Part shown: one piece after another, positions 42,954 through 50,925 of the stretch | How the letters are laid out: every line of letters begins with the position of its first letter | Position numbering within the stretch: position 1 is the stretch's first letter | Origin: Amycolatopsis mongoliensis | Lineage (GTDB): Bacteria; Actinomycetota; Actinomycetes; Mycobacteriales; Pseudonocardiaceae | Reading direction: 5' to 3' | Length of the DNA: 64,000 bases | Assembly: GCF_030285665.1 (NCBI RefSeq) | Contig: NZ_CP127295.1 | Location: 1,054,001-1,118,000 of the forward strand | Translations under genes and position numbers: made by a program | Notes under the pieces: model-generated | The model's database searches: none | Told to the model about the DNA's origin: nothing | What the model saw: only the letters and a program-made list of their open reading frames with translations

Positions 42954-44294
42954 GTGACCGACTTCCGCGACCCAGGCGATCGTGACCCCGCGATGCCGCG
43001 CAAGGGTGCTGCCCGTACCGCCAAGCTCGCCAGTCTGCCGCTCGGGATCGCCGGGCGGGCGGTCGGCGGGTGGGGCAAGCGGCTGGCCGGCCAGAGTGCG
43101 GAGCAGGTCAGCGCGACGCTCTCGGCGAAGGCCGCCGAGCAGCTGTTCGAGGTACTCGGCACGCTCAAGGGCGGGGCGATGAAGTTCGGCCAGGCGCTGA
43201 GCGTGTTCGAGGCGGCGGTACCGGACGACATGGCGAAGCCGTACCGCGAGGCGCTGACGAAGCTGCAGGCCGCGGCGCCGCCGATGTCGGCCCGCCAGAC
43301 CCACCGGGTGCTCGCCGAACAGCTGGGCCGCACCTGGAGCAGCCGGTTCGCCTCGTTCGACGACGAGCCGGCGGCGGCCGCGAGCATCGGCCAGGTGCAC
43401 CGCGCGGTCTGGCACGACGGCCGCGAGGTCGCGGTCAAGGTGCAGTACCCGGGCGCCGACGAGGCGTTGCGCAGCGACCTGCGGCAGCTGCAGCGGTTCA
43501 GCAGGCTGTTCCAGGCGTTCGTGCCCGGCACGGAGGTCAAGCCGCTGCTGGCCGAGCTCGCCGAGCGCATGAACGAGGAGCTCGACTACCAGGCCGAGGC
43601 CCAGCACCAGCGCGCCTTCGCGAAGGCGTTCGAAGGCGATCCCGGCATCCTGGTGCCGCACGTGGTGGCCAGCGCGCCGAAGGTCGTCGTCACGGAGTGG
43701 GTGACCGGCACGCCGTTGTCGAAGGTCATCGCGGACGGCGACCGCGAGACGCGGAACCTGGCGGGCCGGCTGCTGGCGGAGTTCCACTACTCGGCCCCCG
43801 AGCGCGTCCACCTGCTGCACTCGGACCCGCACCCGGGCAACTTCATGATCACCGACGACGACCGGCTGTGCGTCATCGACTTCGGCGGGGTGGCCCGGCT
43901 GCCCGACGGCATCCCCCGCCACCTGGGCGAGATGACGCGGCTGGCCCTCGACGGCGAGTCCGCCGGGCTGATGCGCCTGCTGCGGGAGAACCGGTTCATC
44001 CGGCCGGAGAGCGACCTGACCGCGGACGAGGTGCTCGCCTACCTGGCGCCGTTCACCGAGCCGCTGGCGGAGCCGACGTTCCACTTCACGCGCAGGTGGA
44101 TGCAGAAGCAGGCGGGGCGGGTCGGCGACAGCCGCGGCAACGACTTCCGGGTCGGGCGGTCGCTCAACCTGCCGCCCGAGTACCTGATGATCCACCGGGT
44201 GACGGCCGGGTCGACGGGCATCCTCTGCCAGCTCGACGCGGCGATCCCGGCGCGCGGCATCGTGGAGCGCTGGCAGCCCGGCTTCGCCGCCTGA
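42954..44294 (+). CDS. ABC1/UbiB-family atypical kinase
   Basis: This is an ABC1-type (ADCK/UbiB) protein kinase-like protein of 446 residues. Family-specific motifs are the KxGQ-type segment AMKFGQALSVF near 75, the A-rich loop AAAASIGQVHRAV near 140, the lysine in VAVKVQYPG, the catalytic LLHSDPHPGNFMI near 287, and CVIDFGGVARL near 305. The GTG start lies 60 nt after the ThiF-like gene on the same strand, so they are probably one operon. Relatives act in quinone or lipid metabolism. The specific role in actinobacteria (Rv3197 type) is not known to me. Confidence 0.9.
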   Translation: MTDFRDPGDRDPAMPRKGAARTAKLASLPLGIAGRAVGGWGKRLAGQSAEQVSATLSAKAAEQLFEVLGTLKGGAMKFGQALSVFEAAVPDDMAKPYREALTKLQAAAPPMSARQTHRVLAEQLGRTWSSRFASFDDEPAAAASIGQVHRAVWHDGREVAVKVQYPGADEALRSDLRQLQRFSRLFQAFVPGTEVKPLLAELAERMNEELDYQAEAQHQRAFAKAFEGDPGILVPHVVASAPKVVVTEWVTGTPLSKVIADGDRETRNLAGRLLAEFHYSAPERVHLLHSDPHPGNFMITDDDRLCVIDFGGVARLPDGIPRHLGEMTRLALDGESAGLMRLLRENRFIRPESDLTADEVLAYLAPFTEPLAEPTFHFTRRWMQKQAGRVGDSRGNDFRVGRSLNLPPEYLMIHRVTAGSTGILCQLDAAIPARGIVERWQPGFAA

Positions 44295-44295
44295 G

Positions 44296-44345
44296 TTGTC
44301 CACAGCCCGGTCCGCGAACGGACGGATTCCGGCGAGTTGTCCACA
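44296..44345 (+). promoter_or_regulatory. Direct pair of GAGTTGTCCACAGC motifs
   Basis: Two TTGTCCACA copies (44296-44304 and 44337-44345) sit in identical GAGTTGTCCACAGC contexts, 41 bp apart. They lie between the ABC1 stop codon and the next gene. They match the inverted pair at 41756-41787 upstream of the same operon. Confidence 0.6.
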
Positions 44346-44396
44346 GCTGCGGGGAACGGGGTTCCACCCGGTTGGCCGAGCCGCCATGCTCGGATC

Positions 44397-45341
44397 ATGA
44401 CCGTTACTCAATGCACCGATCCTCTGGCCCTCAGTAATCCCGGCTCGTGCGAGGTGATGAACCTCGAACAGCTACGCAGGGCCGGGGTGTCCGACCGAAG
44501 AACCCGGCGGCTCTGCGGCCCCGGTGGGCCGTGGCGCCGCCTGCACCCCGGTGTCGTCCTGCTGCGCAACTGCGCCCCGACGCGGCAGCAGCTGCTGCAC
44601 GCGGCACTGGTGCGCTACGGGCCGCGGGTGGTGATCACGGGCGCCGACGCGCTGCAGGCCCACGGCGTGAAGTGCCCGGCGGACGACGAGATCCGGCTGC
44701 TGGTCCCCGACCACTGCCGGGTGGCGGCGTGCGACGGGGTCAGCGCGGCGCGCACGGCCCGGATGCCGGCGCCGGTGGTGGTCGACGGGCTGCCGTTCGC
44801 ACCGCCGCCCCGGGCCACGCTCGACCTGGCGAGGTCCGAGCCCGACCCGGCACGGATCCGCCACCTGCTGACGCTCCCGCTCTACTGGGGCCTGTGCGAC
44901 CGGCAGGAGCTGCTGACGGAGCTGGCCGAGGGGCCACAGCGCGGCACGGCGGCGGTCCGGAAGGTGCTCGGCGAGCTGGACGAGGGCCCGATCCAGGCCC
45001 ACGGCCTGGCGGCCCAGATCCTGGACGGGGCGCACCTCCCACCACCGGCCTGGGACGTGACGATCTGCGACCGCCGAGGCCGCCGCATCGGCGAGGCGGA
45101 TGCGTGGTGGGACGAGATCGGCCTGGCCTGGCAGTACCGCTGCGGCCCCGGCACGGGCGGTTTCTCGCACCTCGCCCTGGCGGCGACGGGGATCGTCCTG
45201 GTCCGCTGCACGGTCCGCCAGCTACGCCAGGTCCCCCGCGAGGTGGCGCAAGAGCTGGCCCAGGCCTTCGGCGAGGCATCCCGCACACCGAGGCCCCGGG
45301 TCCGCGCAGTCCCGATGACCCCCATCGGCGACGCGGCATGA
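44397..45341 (+). CDS. Hypothetical protein with AbiEi-like N-terminus and nuclease-like C-terminus
   Basis: This is a protein of 314 residues. The N-terminal ~70 residues (LRRAGVSDRRTRRLC, WRRLHPGVVLL) resemble the winged-helix start of AbiEi-type antitoxins. A central region follows (VITGADALQAHGV, RATLDLARSEPDPARI). The last third, with CDRRGRRIGEADAWWDEIGLAWQYR, recalls restriction-like or DUF559-type folds. Two starts are possible: ATG 44397, or ATG 44457, which has GAGGTG directly upstream. No toxin partner follows. It is probably a common actinobacterial protein of unknown function. Confidence 0.65.
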   Translation: MTVTQCTDPLALSNPGSCEVMNLEQLRRAGVSDRRTRRLCGPGGPWRRLHPGVVLLRNCAPTRQQLLHAALVRYGPRVVITGADALQAHGVKCPADDEIRLLVPDHCRVAACDGVSAARTARMPAPVVVDGLPFAPPPRATLDLARSEPDPARIRHLLTLPLYWGLCDRQELLTELAEGPQRGTAAVRKVLGELDEGPIQAHGLAAQILDGAHLPPPAWDVTICDRRGRRIGEADAWWDEIGLAWQYRCGPGTGGFSHLALAATGIVLVRCTVRQLRQVPREVAQELAQAFGEASRTPRPRVRAVPMTPIGDAA

Positions 45342-45432
45342 CGGCCTACGGGGAGCCGCGGCCCCAAGCCACGCACCACTTGCCCGACGACTGGGACGCA
45401 GCTCGCAGCGACCACACCCCATTCCACCCGCA
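45342..45432. other. Intergenic, no gene seen
   Basis: The whole interval 45342-45787 lacks a convincing gene on either strand. This first part carries nothing recognisable; the rest is dominated by a ~50-bp tandem repeat followed by unremarkable GC-rich sequence (45625-45787). Confidence 0.5.
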
Positions 45433-45624
45433 CCCGCGACGGTGCGCCCTGCTCACGTTGGTCCCGCCCACACGCCAACCCGTGCGACGGCGCGCTGCAC
45501 ACGTTGGCCCGACATCCGGCCAACACCACCCGTGCAACGGCGCGCGCTGCTCACGTTGGCCCGACACCCCGCCCACGCGCCACCCTGTGCAACGGTGTGC
45601 ACTGCTCACGACGGCTGTGCCGCG
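45433..45624. repeat. Imperfect ~50-bp tandem repeat, about four units
   Basis: Units begin near 45433, 45482, 45532 and 45587. They share a core of the form GTGCRACGGYGCGC followed by TGCTCACGTTGGCCCGACA. Units diverge from the ends inward. ORFs crossing the region on both strands reflect the repeat composition only. Confidence 0.7.
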
Positions 45625-45787
45625 CGGGCCCGTCCGGATAGGCATGACCCGGCCGCCGCACCCGCGCATCCGCAGGCGAGGCCGCGCCCACCCCAGCCGT
45701 GGCGCGCTCCAGGCGGGCCGCGCCACCCTTGCCCACACGGCAACGCACGCCGTCCAGGGCAGTCACCTCCTCAAGGGCGCGGATCGA

Positions 45788-45973
45788 TCACCAGTACTCG
45801 TCGGGCAGCTTGCCCTCGATGTCCCGCACGTGCTGCCGCGCGCAGTCCGGGCACAGCCACCGCAGCCCACCCCGCTCGCGGCTGGACACCCAGGCGAGCG
45901 CCGTGGCCGGGTCCTCGTCGGCGCCGCGGGTGCGCCCGCACCGCGTGCACCCGACCGGCTCCGGCGCGCTCAC
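45788..45973 (-). CDS. Small zinc-ribbon protein
   Basis: This 61-residue protein has two CxxC pairs (CTRCGR near residue 9 and CPDCARQ near 41), forming a probable zinc ribbon. It has an acidic C-terminus ending in LPDEYW. Its GTG start overlaps the stop codon of the methyltransferase (GTGA), so the two are translated together. The function is unknown; small zinc ribbons often bind nucleic acid or protein. Confidence 0.75.
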   Translation of the reverse strand: MSAPEPVGCTRCGRTRGADEDPATALAWVSSRERGGLRWLCPDCARQHVRDIEGKLPDEYW

Positions 45974-46842
45974 GGCAACCGTCCACAGTGGATCGCCTTG
46001 GCGCCGAACAGGAACAGGTCGTCCCGGCGGGCGAGGAAGTCCGGGCCGTCCGGATCGGTCAGCGCGGCGACGGTGTCACGATCATCGGCGTCGAGCCGGT
46101 CGCCGGCCGACTCGGCAAGCCACCCGATGCGCTGCACGACGTACTCGCGCAGCAGGTCCGAACCCGGCATGGGGTGGTCGATGAGCGCACCGAACGACTC
46201 GACGTCCTCGAGCCCGGCCTCGCGAAGGGCGCGCGGCCAGCCGTAGGGCATGGCGACGCTGCCCGGAAGCCCGGCCCGCATCCCGGCGAACCACTCGCCC
46301 CTCGCGGCGAGCAGCCGTTGCTCCAGCCCGGGCCGCCCGACCCCGAGATCCCAAGGGAGGCACCGCATTTCGAGCCCACCCTCGCCGATGGCGAGCACCC
46401 CGCCGGGCCGCAGCAGCCGGGCAAGGGCACCCAAGGCGGCCTGCTGGTCACCGACGTGGTGCACGACGCCCGACGCCCACACGAGATCGACAGCGGGCAC
46501 CCGTTCGGCCAGCCGCGGATCGGCGAGGTCCCCGTGCACGGCAAGCACCTCGACGTCCCCGCCGGCGGCCTCGGTCACGGCCCGCCGCGCCTCGGCGAGC
46601 AGTTCGGGTGTGGCATCGAGGAGCACGACGGTGCCCCCGTCCCCGCGGGCGAGCTCACGCGCGAAGAGCACGCTCATCCCACCGGCCCCACACCCGACAT
46701 CGAGAAGGGCCGGCCGCCCGGGAGCGCGGCCGAGCAACCGCCGAGCGACGGGCGCGAGCGCACCGGCATCGAGCGCGTCGGCCATGCGCAGCTGAGCGAG
46801 CCGGTCCGCCCAGTCGATGTCGTCGTGGGTGTGTACGGACAT
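45970..46842 (-). CDS. SAM-dependent class I methyltransferase
   Basis: This is a methyltransferase of 290 residues. Motif I is LLDVGCGAGGMSVLFAREL (about 46-64), the acidic residue follows in VVLLDATPE, and motif post-I/IV is VDLVWASGVVHHVGD. The C-terminal half contains aromatic-rich segments typical of small-molecule methyltransferases. ATG at 46842 is chosen because the Rossmann fold starts soon after. It forms a two-gene unit with the zinc-ribbon gene. The substrate is unknown. Confidence 0.87.
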   Translation of the reverse strand: MSVHTHDDIDWADRLAQLRMADALDAGALAPVARRLLGRAPGRPALLDVGCGAGGMSVLFARELARGDGGTVVLLDATPELLAEARRAVTEAAGGDVEVLAVHGDLADPRLAERVPAVDLVWASGVVHHVGDQQAALGALARLLRPGGVLAIGEGGLEMRCLPWDLGVGRPGLEQRLLAARGEWFAGMRAGLPGSVAMPYGWPRALREAGLEDVESFGALIDHPMPGSDLLREYVVQRIGWLAESAGDRLDADDRDTVAALTDPDGPDFLARRDDLFLFGAKAIHCGRLP

Positions 46843-47058
46843 CACCCCATTCAACACCAGCGGGCCCGGCCGAACAGCACCCGAAGGAGGCCACAGAACC
46901 CATACCCACAGGTCCACGCCCTGACGACTTCATGCGCGACCGGCCCGCACGTGCCGCGACCGGCAGCGCCGCCACGCGGCAAGCACCCGGCGAAGCGCAC
47001 ACTCCGGCGAACGATCGGGCGGGCTTCCCCCAGCGTCCAGCTCGCCGGGCAGCACGAA

Positions 47059-47087
47059 GCCCCCGCCGCCCGGAGGGCGGCAGGGGC
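47059..47087 (-). terminator. Terminator of the whiB7 operon
   Basis: Arms of 13 nt (47059-47071 and 47075-47087) pair with a single mismatch around a 3-nt loop. It lies 7 nt after the stop codon of the gene downstream of whiB7. The remaining gap, 46843-47058, shows no gene. Confidence 0.75.
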
Positions 47088-47093
47088 CTGCGC

Positions 47094-47351
47094 TCAGTTC
47101 TGGTCCAGCTCGTACCGCTCCGCCCGGCGAGCCGCCCATCGGGCTACTCGCGTCCAGCGGCGTACGGCACGCGCGCTACCTCGGGCCCGCTGGGCGCGGA
47201 CCCCCTCTTCCAGATCCCGTATTCGGGCCCTGGACAGTTCTTCGTAAAGCAACATCTCGCTGATCTCCTCGATCTCGGTCTTCGTCAACTGCAGTCGCGG
47301 ACCGCACATCCGCGCTTCGTGGTCCTTCGTGGTGACCGGTTCGACGCTCAT
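47094..47351 (-). CDS. Small basic protein co-translated with WhiB7
   Basis: This is a protein of 85 residues whose ATG overlaps the whiB7 stop codon (ATGA). It has a helical middle (LTKTEIEEISEMLLYEELSR) and an Arg-rich C-terminal half (ARAVRRWTRVARWAARRAE), ending LDQN. No family is recognised. Strict coupling to whiB7 suggests that it is induced with it, and it could modulate WhiB7 or bind nucleic acid; both ideas are speculative. Confidence 0.72.
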   Translation of the reverse strand: MSVEPVTTKDHEARMCGPRLQLTKTEIEEISEMLLYEELSRARIRDLEEGVRAQRARGSARAVRRWTRVARWAARRAERYELDQN

Positions 47352-47704
47352 GCGGCGGCGCTCCGGTGGTCGCCGCCGGCCTTGGCCGCGGCGGGCTCGA
47401 CGGCAGCGTTCTTGCGCGGGCGGCCACGGGGCCGCTTGCGCGCGATCACGACGCCGCGCTCGAAGATCTCGCCGCCCCAGACGCCCCACGGCTCACGCCG
47501 GGCCAGCGCACCGGCCAGGCAGGCCTCGCGCACCGGGCAGTCGGCGCACTGCGCCTTCGCGCGCTCGAGCTCGGCCGGGGACTCGGCGAACCACAGGTCC
47601 GCGTCGCCCGAACGGCAGGGCAGAGCCGCGTCCGGCACGGCGATGGGGTCGAGCAGGTCGGCGAATATTGCCTCACCCGAGGTGTAGGCGATGGCCGAAG
47701 ACAT
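47348..47704 (-). CDS. whiB7: WhiB7 redox-sensitive transcriptional regulator of antibiotic resistance
   Basis: WhiB7 is an iron-sulfur protein that works with the primary sigma factor to turn on intrinsic antibiotic-resistance genes. The 118-residue protein has the four cluster cysteines Cys30, Cys53, Cys56 and Cys62 (CADCPVREAC), the G(V/I)WGG turn GVWGG at 74-78, and the WhiB7-specific AT-hook RGRP at 93-96. ATG at 47704 is preferred for the AAGGAGGA upstream. A long leader with an ORF and a terminator precedes it, and an AT-rich element lies next to the promoter -35, both as expected for autoregulated whiB7. Confidence 0.96.
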   Translation of the reverse strand: MSSAIAYTSGEAIFADLLDPIAVPDAALPCRSGDADLWFAESPAELERAKAQCADCPVREACLAGALARREPWGVWGGEIFERGVVIARKRPRGRPRKNAAVEPAAAKAGGDHRSAAA

Positions 47705-47784
47705 GGGTGTTCCTCCTTGTGTCGTACGGGTTTTCGGTTGGGAGGTGGAGCTGGGCAATGCTGGTCCTCTTGGGCTGTGCAGCC

Positions 47785-47834
47785 AAAAACACGAAGGCCG
47801 CGGATCCGGGTTTTCCGGTTCCGCGGCCTTCGTG
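47785..47834 (-). terminator. Attenuator terminator in the whiB7 leader
   Basis: A perfect 15-bp stem (47790-47804 with 47820-47834) plus an inner CCGG/CCGG pairing is followed on the minus strand by TTTTT (47785-47789). It ends about 80 nt before whiB7, so it would stop whiB7 transcription unless disrupted. Confidence 0.88.
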
Positions 47835-47843
47835 AGCCTCTAG

Positions 47844-47860
47844 TCCTGACTAGGTCAGGA
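47844..47860 (-). promoter_or_regulatory. Hairpin overlapping the stop codon of the whiB7 leader ORF
   Basis: TCCTGAC-CTA-GTCAGGA on the minus strand is a 7-bp stem containing the UGA of the upstream ORF. A ribosome terminating or stalling here would open it. It sits 10 nt upstream of the attenuator stem. Confidence 0.55.
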
Positions 47861-48112
47861 ACTTCGCTCCCGTATCGACAACGGAACACGGAACTGCTTG
47901 ATGGTCGGCAGATCGGCCTGCGGGTACGCGGCGAGAACGCCCTGCGTCCCGAAGACGACGTCACCGGTGGCCCAACGCCGCTCGACGCGACGCATGCCAC
48001 GGATCTCGTGCGCGCTCACGGACACACCGGTGCCCGGGCGCTGAGCAGCCGCGACTTCCGCGGCGCAGGACAGACGGGTGCCCGGGTTCGTGAGCGTCAT
48101 GGTGTTGATCAT
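47855..48112 (-). CDS. Upstream ORF in the whiB7 leader (85 codons)
   Basis: The ATG is preceded by AGGAGGTG at eight bases, one of the best ribosome binding sites in the window. The 85-residue product (MINTMTLTNPGTRL... ending IRERSS) matches no family I know. Codon use is coding-like but with several CGT and one ATA. It lies wholly between the whiB7 promoter and the attenuator, so translation of it probably senses ribosome-targeting drugs, as known for whiB7 leaders in mycobacteria and other actinobacteria. It is longer than the short uORFs I recall. It could alternatively be a separate small gene. Confidence 0.65.
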   Translation of the reverse strand: MINTMTLTNPGTRLSCAAEVAAAQRPGTGVSVSAHEIRGMRRVERRWATGDVVFGTQGVLAAYPQADLPTIKQFRVPLSIRERSS

Positions 48113-48180
48113 TTCACCGGCACCTCCTTCTGTACTCTGCACACACGGCCGCCGAGCGGCGCTGTCACGTGGATCCCCAG

Positions 48181-48199
48181 CCGAGCCCTTCGGGCTCGG
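48181..48199. promoter_or_regulatory. 8-bp hairpin at the expected 5' end of the whiB7 transcript
   Basis: CCGAGCCC-TTC-GGGCTCGG is a perfect stem. If transcription starts near 48200, this is the first structure of the leader RNA and may stabilise it. Confidence 0.5.
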
Positions 48200-48208
48200 T
48201 ACTGGCAG

Positions 48209-48245
48209 GTTATTGCCCCCCACCACACGGGGGCAACTCAATTAA
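48209..48245 (-). promoter_or_regulatory. whiB7 promoter with WhiB7-type AT-rich element
   Basis: The minus strand shows TTAATT (AT-rich), then a TTGCCC -35 (48231-48236), then an AATAAC -10 (48209-48214) with 16 bp between. WhiB7 recognises a short AT-rich stretch just upstream of the -35, so this fits autoregulation. It is assigned by eye. Confidence 0.6.
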
Positions 48246-48343
48246 CGGGAAAATCCTCGAAGTTACGAAGATCGCCCCTGAGCAGCGGGTTCGCCGCGTC
48301 GATCATGGCTCGGACGCGGTCAACACCGCATCGCCGCGACACC

Positions 48344-48706
48344 GCCACACGAGTGACCCGGGCGCGGCCGCACCGGCCCGGACAGCATCGGCAGCCCGCC
48401 TTCACGAGCCGTACCGACCCGGCCACACGAACGACACGGGCGCGGCCGCACTCGTCCGGACGGCATCGGCGGCGCCGCCCTCACGAGCCGCACCGGCTCC
48501 GCCACGCAACAACACGGGCTCGACCACACCTGTCCCGACGGCATCGGCAACGCCGCCCTCACGAGCCAAACCGACCCCGCCACACAAACGACACGGGCAC
48601 AACCCCACCCGTCCCGACGGCATCGACTACCCCGCCCTCACGAGTCGCGCCGGCTCCGCCACACGAACGACTCCGGGCCGACTGCGCCACCTCGGACGCG
48701 GCCGAA
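48344..48706. repeat. ~78-bp tandem repeat array, 4.6 units
   Basis: Units begin at 48344, 48422, 48501, 48579 and 48658. The unit shares GCCACACRAACGACACGGGC, then CGTCCCGACGGCATCG and CCGCCCTCACGAGCC. Identity between neighbours is roughly 75-85% by eye. Because 78 is a multiple of three, ORFs run through several frames on both strands, but none has a ribosome binding site. The array fills the gap between the whiB7 promoter and the uvrD2 3' end (48246-48778); the remaining bases show nothing else. Confidence 0.8.
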
Positions 48707-48778
48707 TCCATGCAGAAAAGGTGCGCCCGCCCAGCCCGAAGGCGGTCGAGCAGCCGCATCGGCGCCGTCGGCCCGTCG

Positions 48779-50869
48779 CTACTCCGCCGACGCCCGGACC
48801 ACGCCGAGGATCTCCGCGCCGAACCGCTCGAGCTTCGTCGCGCCGATCCCCGAGATCGACACCAGCGCCGCTTCGTCCACCGGGCGCTGCTCGGCGATGG
48901 CCATCAGCGTCGCGTCGGTGAACACGACGAACGGCGGCACCTTCAGCTCGCGGGCCCGGTCGCCGCGCCAGGACTTCAAGCGCTCCAGCAGCCCCTCGTC
49001 CACCATGGACGGGCACTTCCCGCAGCGGCCCAGCTTGACCTCGAGGGTCTCCAGCAGCGGCCCGCCGCAGACGCGGCAGCGCGTCTTGATCGGCGTCGCC
49101 GGCTTCTGCTGGGAACGGGCCGCCCGAGCCGCCGGGTGGTCCTCCGGGATCAGGCCGTACAAGAACCGGCTGCGCCGGCGGTTTCGCCGCGCGCCCGGCG
49201 TGCGGGCCAGCGCCCACGACAGCCACAGGTGCTCGCGGGCCCGCGTCACGCCGACGTAGAACAGCCGCCGCTCCTCCTCGATCGCCGCTTCGTCGTCGCC
49301 GGCGTGCAGGATCGGGACCGTCCCCTCGGCGAGGCCGACGAGGAACACCGCGTCCCACTCCAGGCCCTTCGCCGCGTGCAGCGACGCCAGCGTCACGCCC
49401 TCGACCGTCGGCGGGTGCTGAGCCGCGGCGCGCTGGTCGAGCTCGGCGTTGAACCGCGGGAGGTCCGCGTCCTCGACCGTCGAAGCCAGCTCCTCGGCCA
49501 GCTCGACGATCGCCAGGAGCGCGTCCCAGCGCTCCTTGGCCGCGCCACCCGCCGGCGGCGACTCGGTGAGCCCGACCCGGGCGAGCACCGACCGCACCGT
49601 CGTGACCAGGTCGGAGCTGACGTCGCCGCTCGCGGCCCGCAGCGCCGACATCGCCTGCCGGACCTCGGTCCGGTTGAAGAACCGCTCGCCGCCGCGGACC
49701 AGGTACGGGATGCCGGCCTCGGTCAGCGCCGACTCGTACGCCTCCGACTGCGCGTTCACCCGGTACAGCACCGCGATCTCGCTCGCCGCGACGCCGCCGT
49801 CCAGCAGCTCGCGCACCCGCCGGGCGACGGCCTCGGCCTCGACCGCCTCGTCGTCGAACTCGGCGAACCGCGGCTCCGGACCCGGCGGCCGCTGGCCGAT
49901 CAGCTTCAGCCGCGAACCCGCCGGCCGCCCGCGCGCGGCGCCGATGACCCGGTTCGCCAGCGAGACGACCTCGGGCGTCGACCGGTAGTCGCGCTCGAGC
50001 CGGACGACGGTCGCGTCCGGGTAGCGCCGCGTGAACTCCAGCAGCGGCCGCGGCGACGCGCCGCCGAAGGAGTAGATGGTCTGGTTGGCGTCGCCGACCA
50101 CCGTCAGGTCGTCGCGGCCGCCGAGCCACGCGTCGAGCAGGCGCTGCTGCAGCGGCGTGACGTCCTGGTACTCGTCGACGACGAAGCAGCGGTAGCGGTC
50201 GCGGAACTCCTCGGCGACGACGCCGTGCTCCTCGAGCACCGCCGTCGTGTGCAGCAGGAGGTCGTCGAAGTCGAGCACCTGCGCGGCGTTCTTCAGTTCT
50301 TCGTACGTGCGGTAGACCTGGGCGATCTGCGCGGCCGGCGCCGGGATGTCGCGCTGGGCGCGCGCGGTGACCGCCGGGTAGTCGTCCGGGCTGATCAGTG
50401 ACGCCTTCGCCCACTCGATCTCGCTCGCCAGGTCGCGCAGGACCTCGACCTCGGTGCCGAGCTTGGCCCGGTTCGCGGCCTGACCGACGAAGCGCAGCTT
50501 GTTGTCCAGCAGGTCCCACGGCCGGTCGCCGACCACGCGCGGCCAGAAGTAGCGCAGCTGGCGGCGGGCGGCGGCGTGGAACGTCAGGGCCTGCGCGGCT
50601 TCGACGCCGAGGCCGCGCAGCCGCGTCCGCATCTCCCCCGCGGCCCGCGTCGTGAACGTGACGGCGAGCACCTGACCAGCGGAAACGCGCCCTGATCGGA
50701 CGAGGTGGGCGATCCGGTGGGTGATCGTGCGGGTCTTGCCCGTGCCGGCTCCGGCCAGCACGCAGACCGGCCCCCGCGGGGCACCGGCGGCGGCGCGCTG
50801 CTCGGGGTCGAGACCATCGAGCAAACGGTTCAGGCTCTTGGGGGAAAGTACGCCGGTCACGTCCGGCAT
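48779..50869 (-). CDS. uvrD2: ATP-dependent DNA helicase UvrD2
   Basis: This is a superfamily 1A 3'-5' DNA helicase of 696 residues. Walker A is [15 protein letters not shown] near 40, motif [10 protein letters not shown] near 232, motif [15 protein letters not shown] near 258, and motif [17 protein letters not shown] near 530. A tetra-cysteine motif (CRVCGG and CGKC) at about 570-592 is followed by an HRDC domain at about 610-690, which is the UvrD2 signature as in mycobacteria. The gene is monocistronic and divergent from DUF4191. Synteny with whiB7 matches Rv3197A-Rv3198c. Confidence 0.96.
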   Translation of the reverse strand: MPDVTGVLSPKSLNRLLDGLDPEQRAAAGAPRGPVCVLAGAGTGKTRTITHRIAHLVRSGRVSAGQVLAVTFTTRAAGEMRTRLRGLGVEAAQALTFHAAARRQLRYFWPRVVGDRPWDLLDNKLRFVGQAANRAKLGTEVEVLRDLASEIEWAKASLISPDDYPAVTARAQRDIPAPAAQIAQVYRTYEELKNAAQVLDFDDLLLHTTAVLEEHGVVAEEFRDRYRCFVVDEYQDVTPLQQRLLDAWLGGRDDLTVVGDANQTIYSFGGASPRPLLEFTRRYPDATVVRLERDYRSTPEVVSLANRVIGAARGRPAGSRLKLIGQRPPGPEPRFAEFDDEAVEAEAVARRVRELLDGGVAASEIAVLYRVNAQSEAYESALTEAGIPYLVRGGERFFNRTEVRQAMSALRAASGDVSSDLVTTVRSVLARVGLTESPPAGGAAKERWDALLAIVELAEELASTVEDADLPRFNAELDQRAAAQHPPTVEGVTLASLHAAKGLEWDAVFLVGLAEGTVPILHAGDDEAAIEEERRLFYVGVTRAREHLWLSWALARTPGARRNRRRSRFLYGLIPEDHPAARAARSQQKPATPIKTRCRVCGGPLLETLEVKLGRCGKCPSMVDEGLLERLKSWRGDRARELKVPPFVVFTDATLMAIAEQRPVDEAALVSISGIGATKLERFGAEILGVVRASAE

Positions 50870-50925
50870 CCTCGCAGAGGGGGACGGGGAATCGGGGCAG
50901 GGGCACGCGGCCGTATCCTGGTCAT

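Noticed and set aside
41670..44411. A 913-codon minus-strand frame opposite the ThiF-like and ABC1 genes
   Set aside because: It is a GC-driven shadow; the plus-strand proteins have clear family motifs and coupled layout.
44397..45341. AbiE-type toxin-antitoxin system
   Set aside because: Only an AbiEi-like N-terminus is present; no AbiEii-type nucleotidyltransferase toxin gene follows, so I call it a hypothetical protein.
47366..50401. A plus-strand open frame of 1011 codons across whiB7, its leader and uvrD2
   Set aside because: It is antisense to well-supported genes, is Arg/Gly/Pro-rich in the manner of frame shadows, and has no ribosome binding site or domain.
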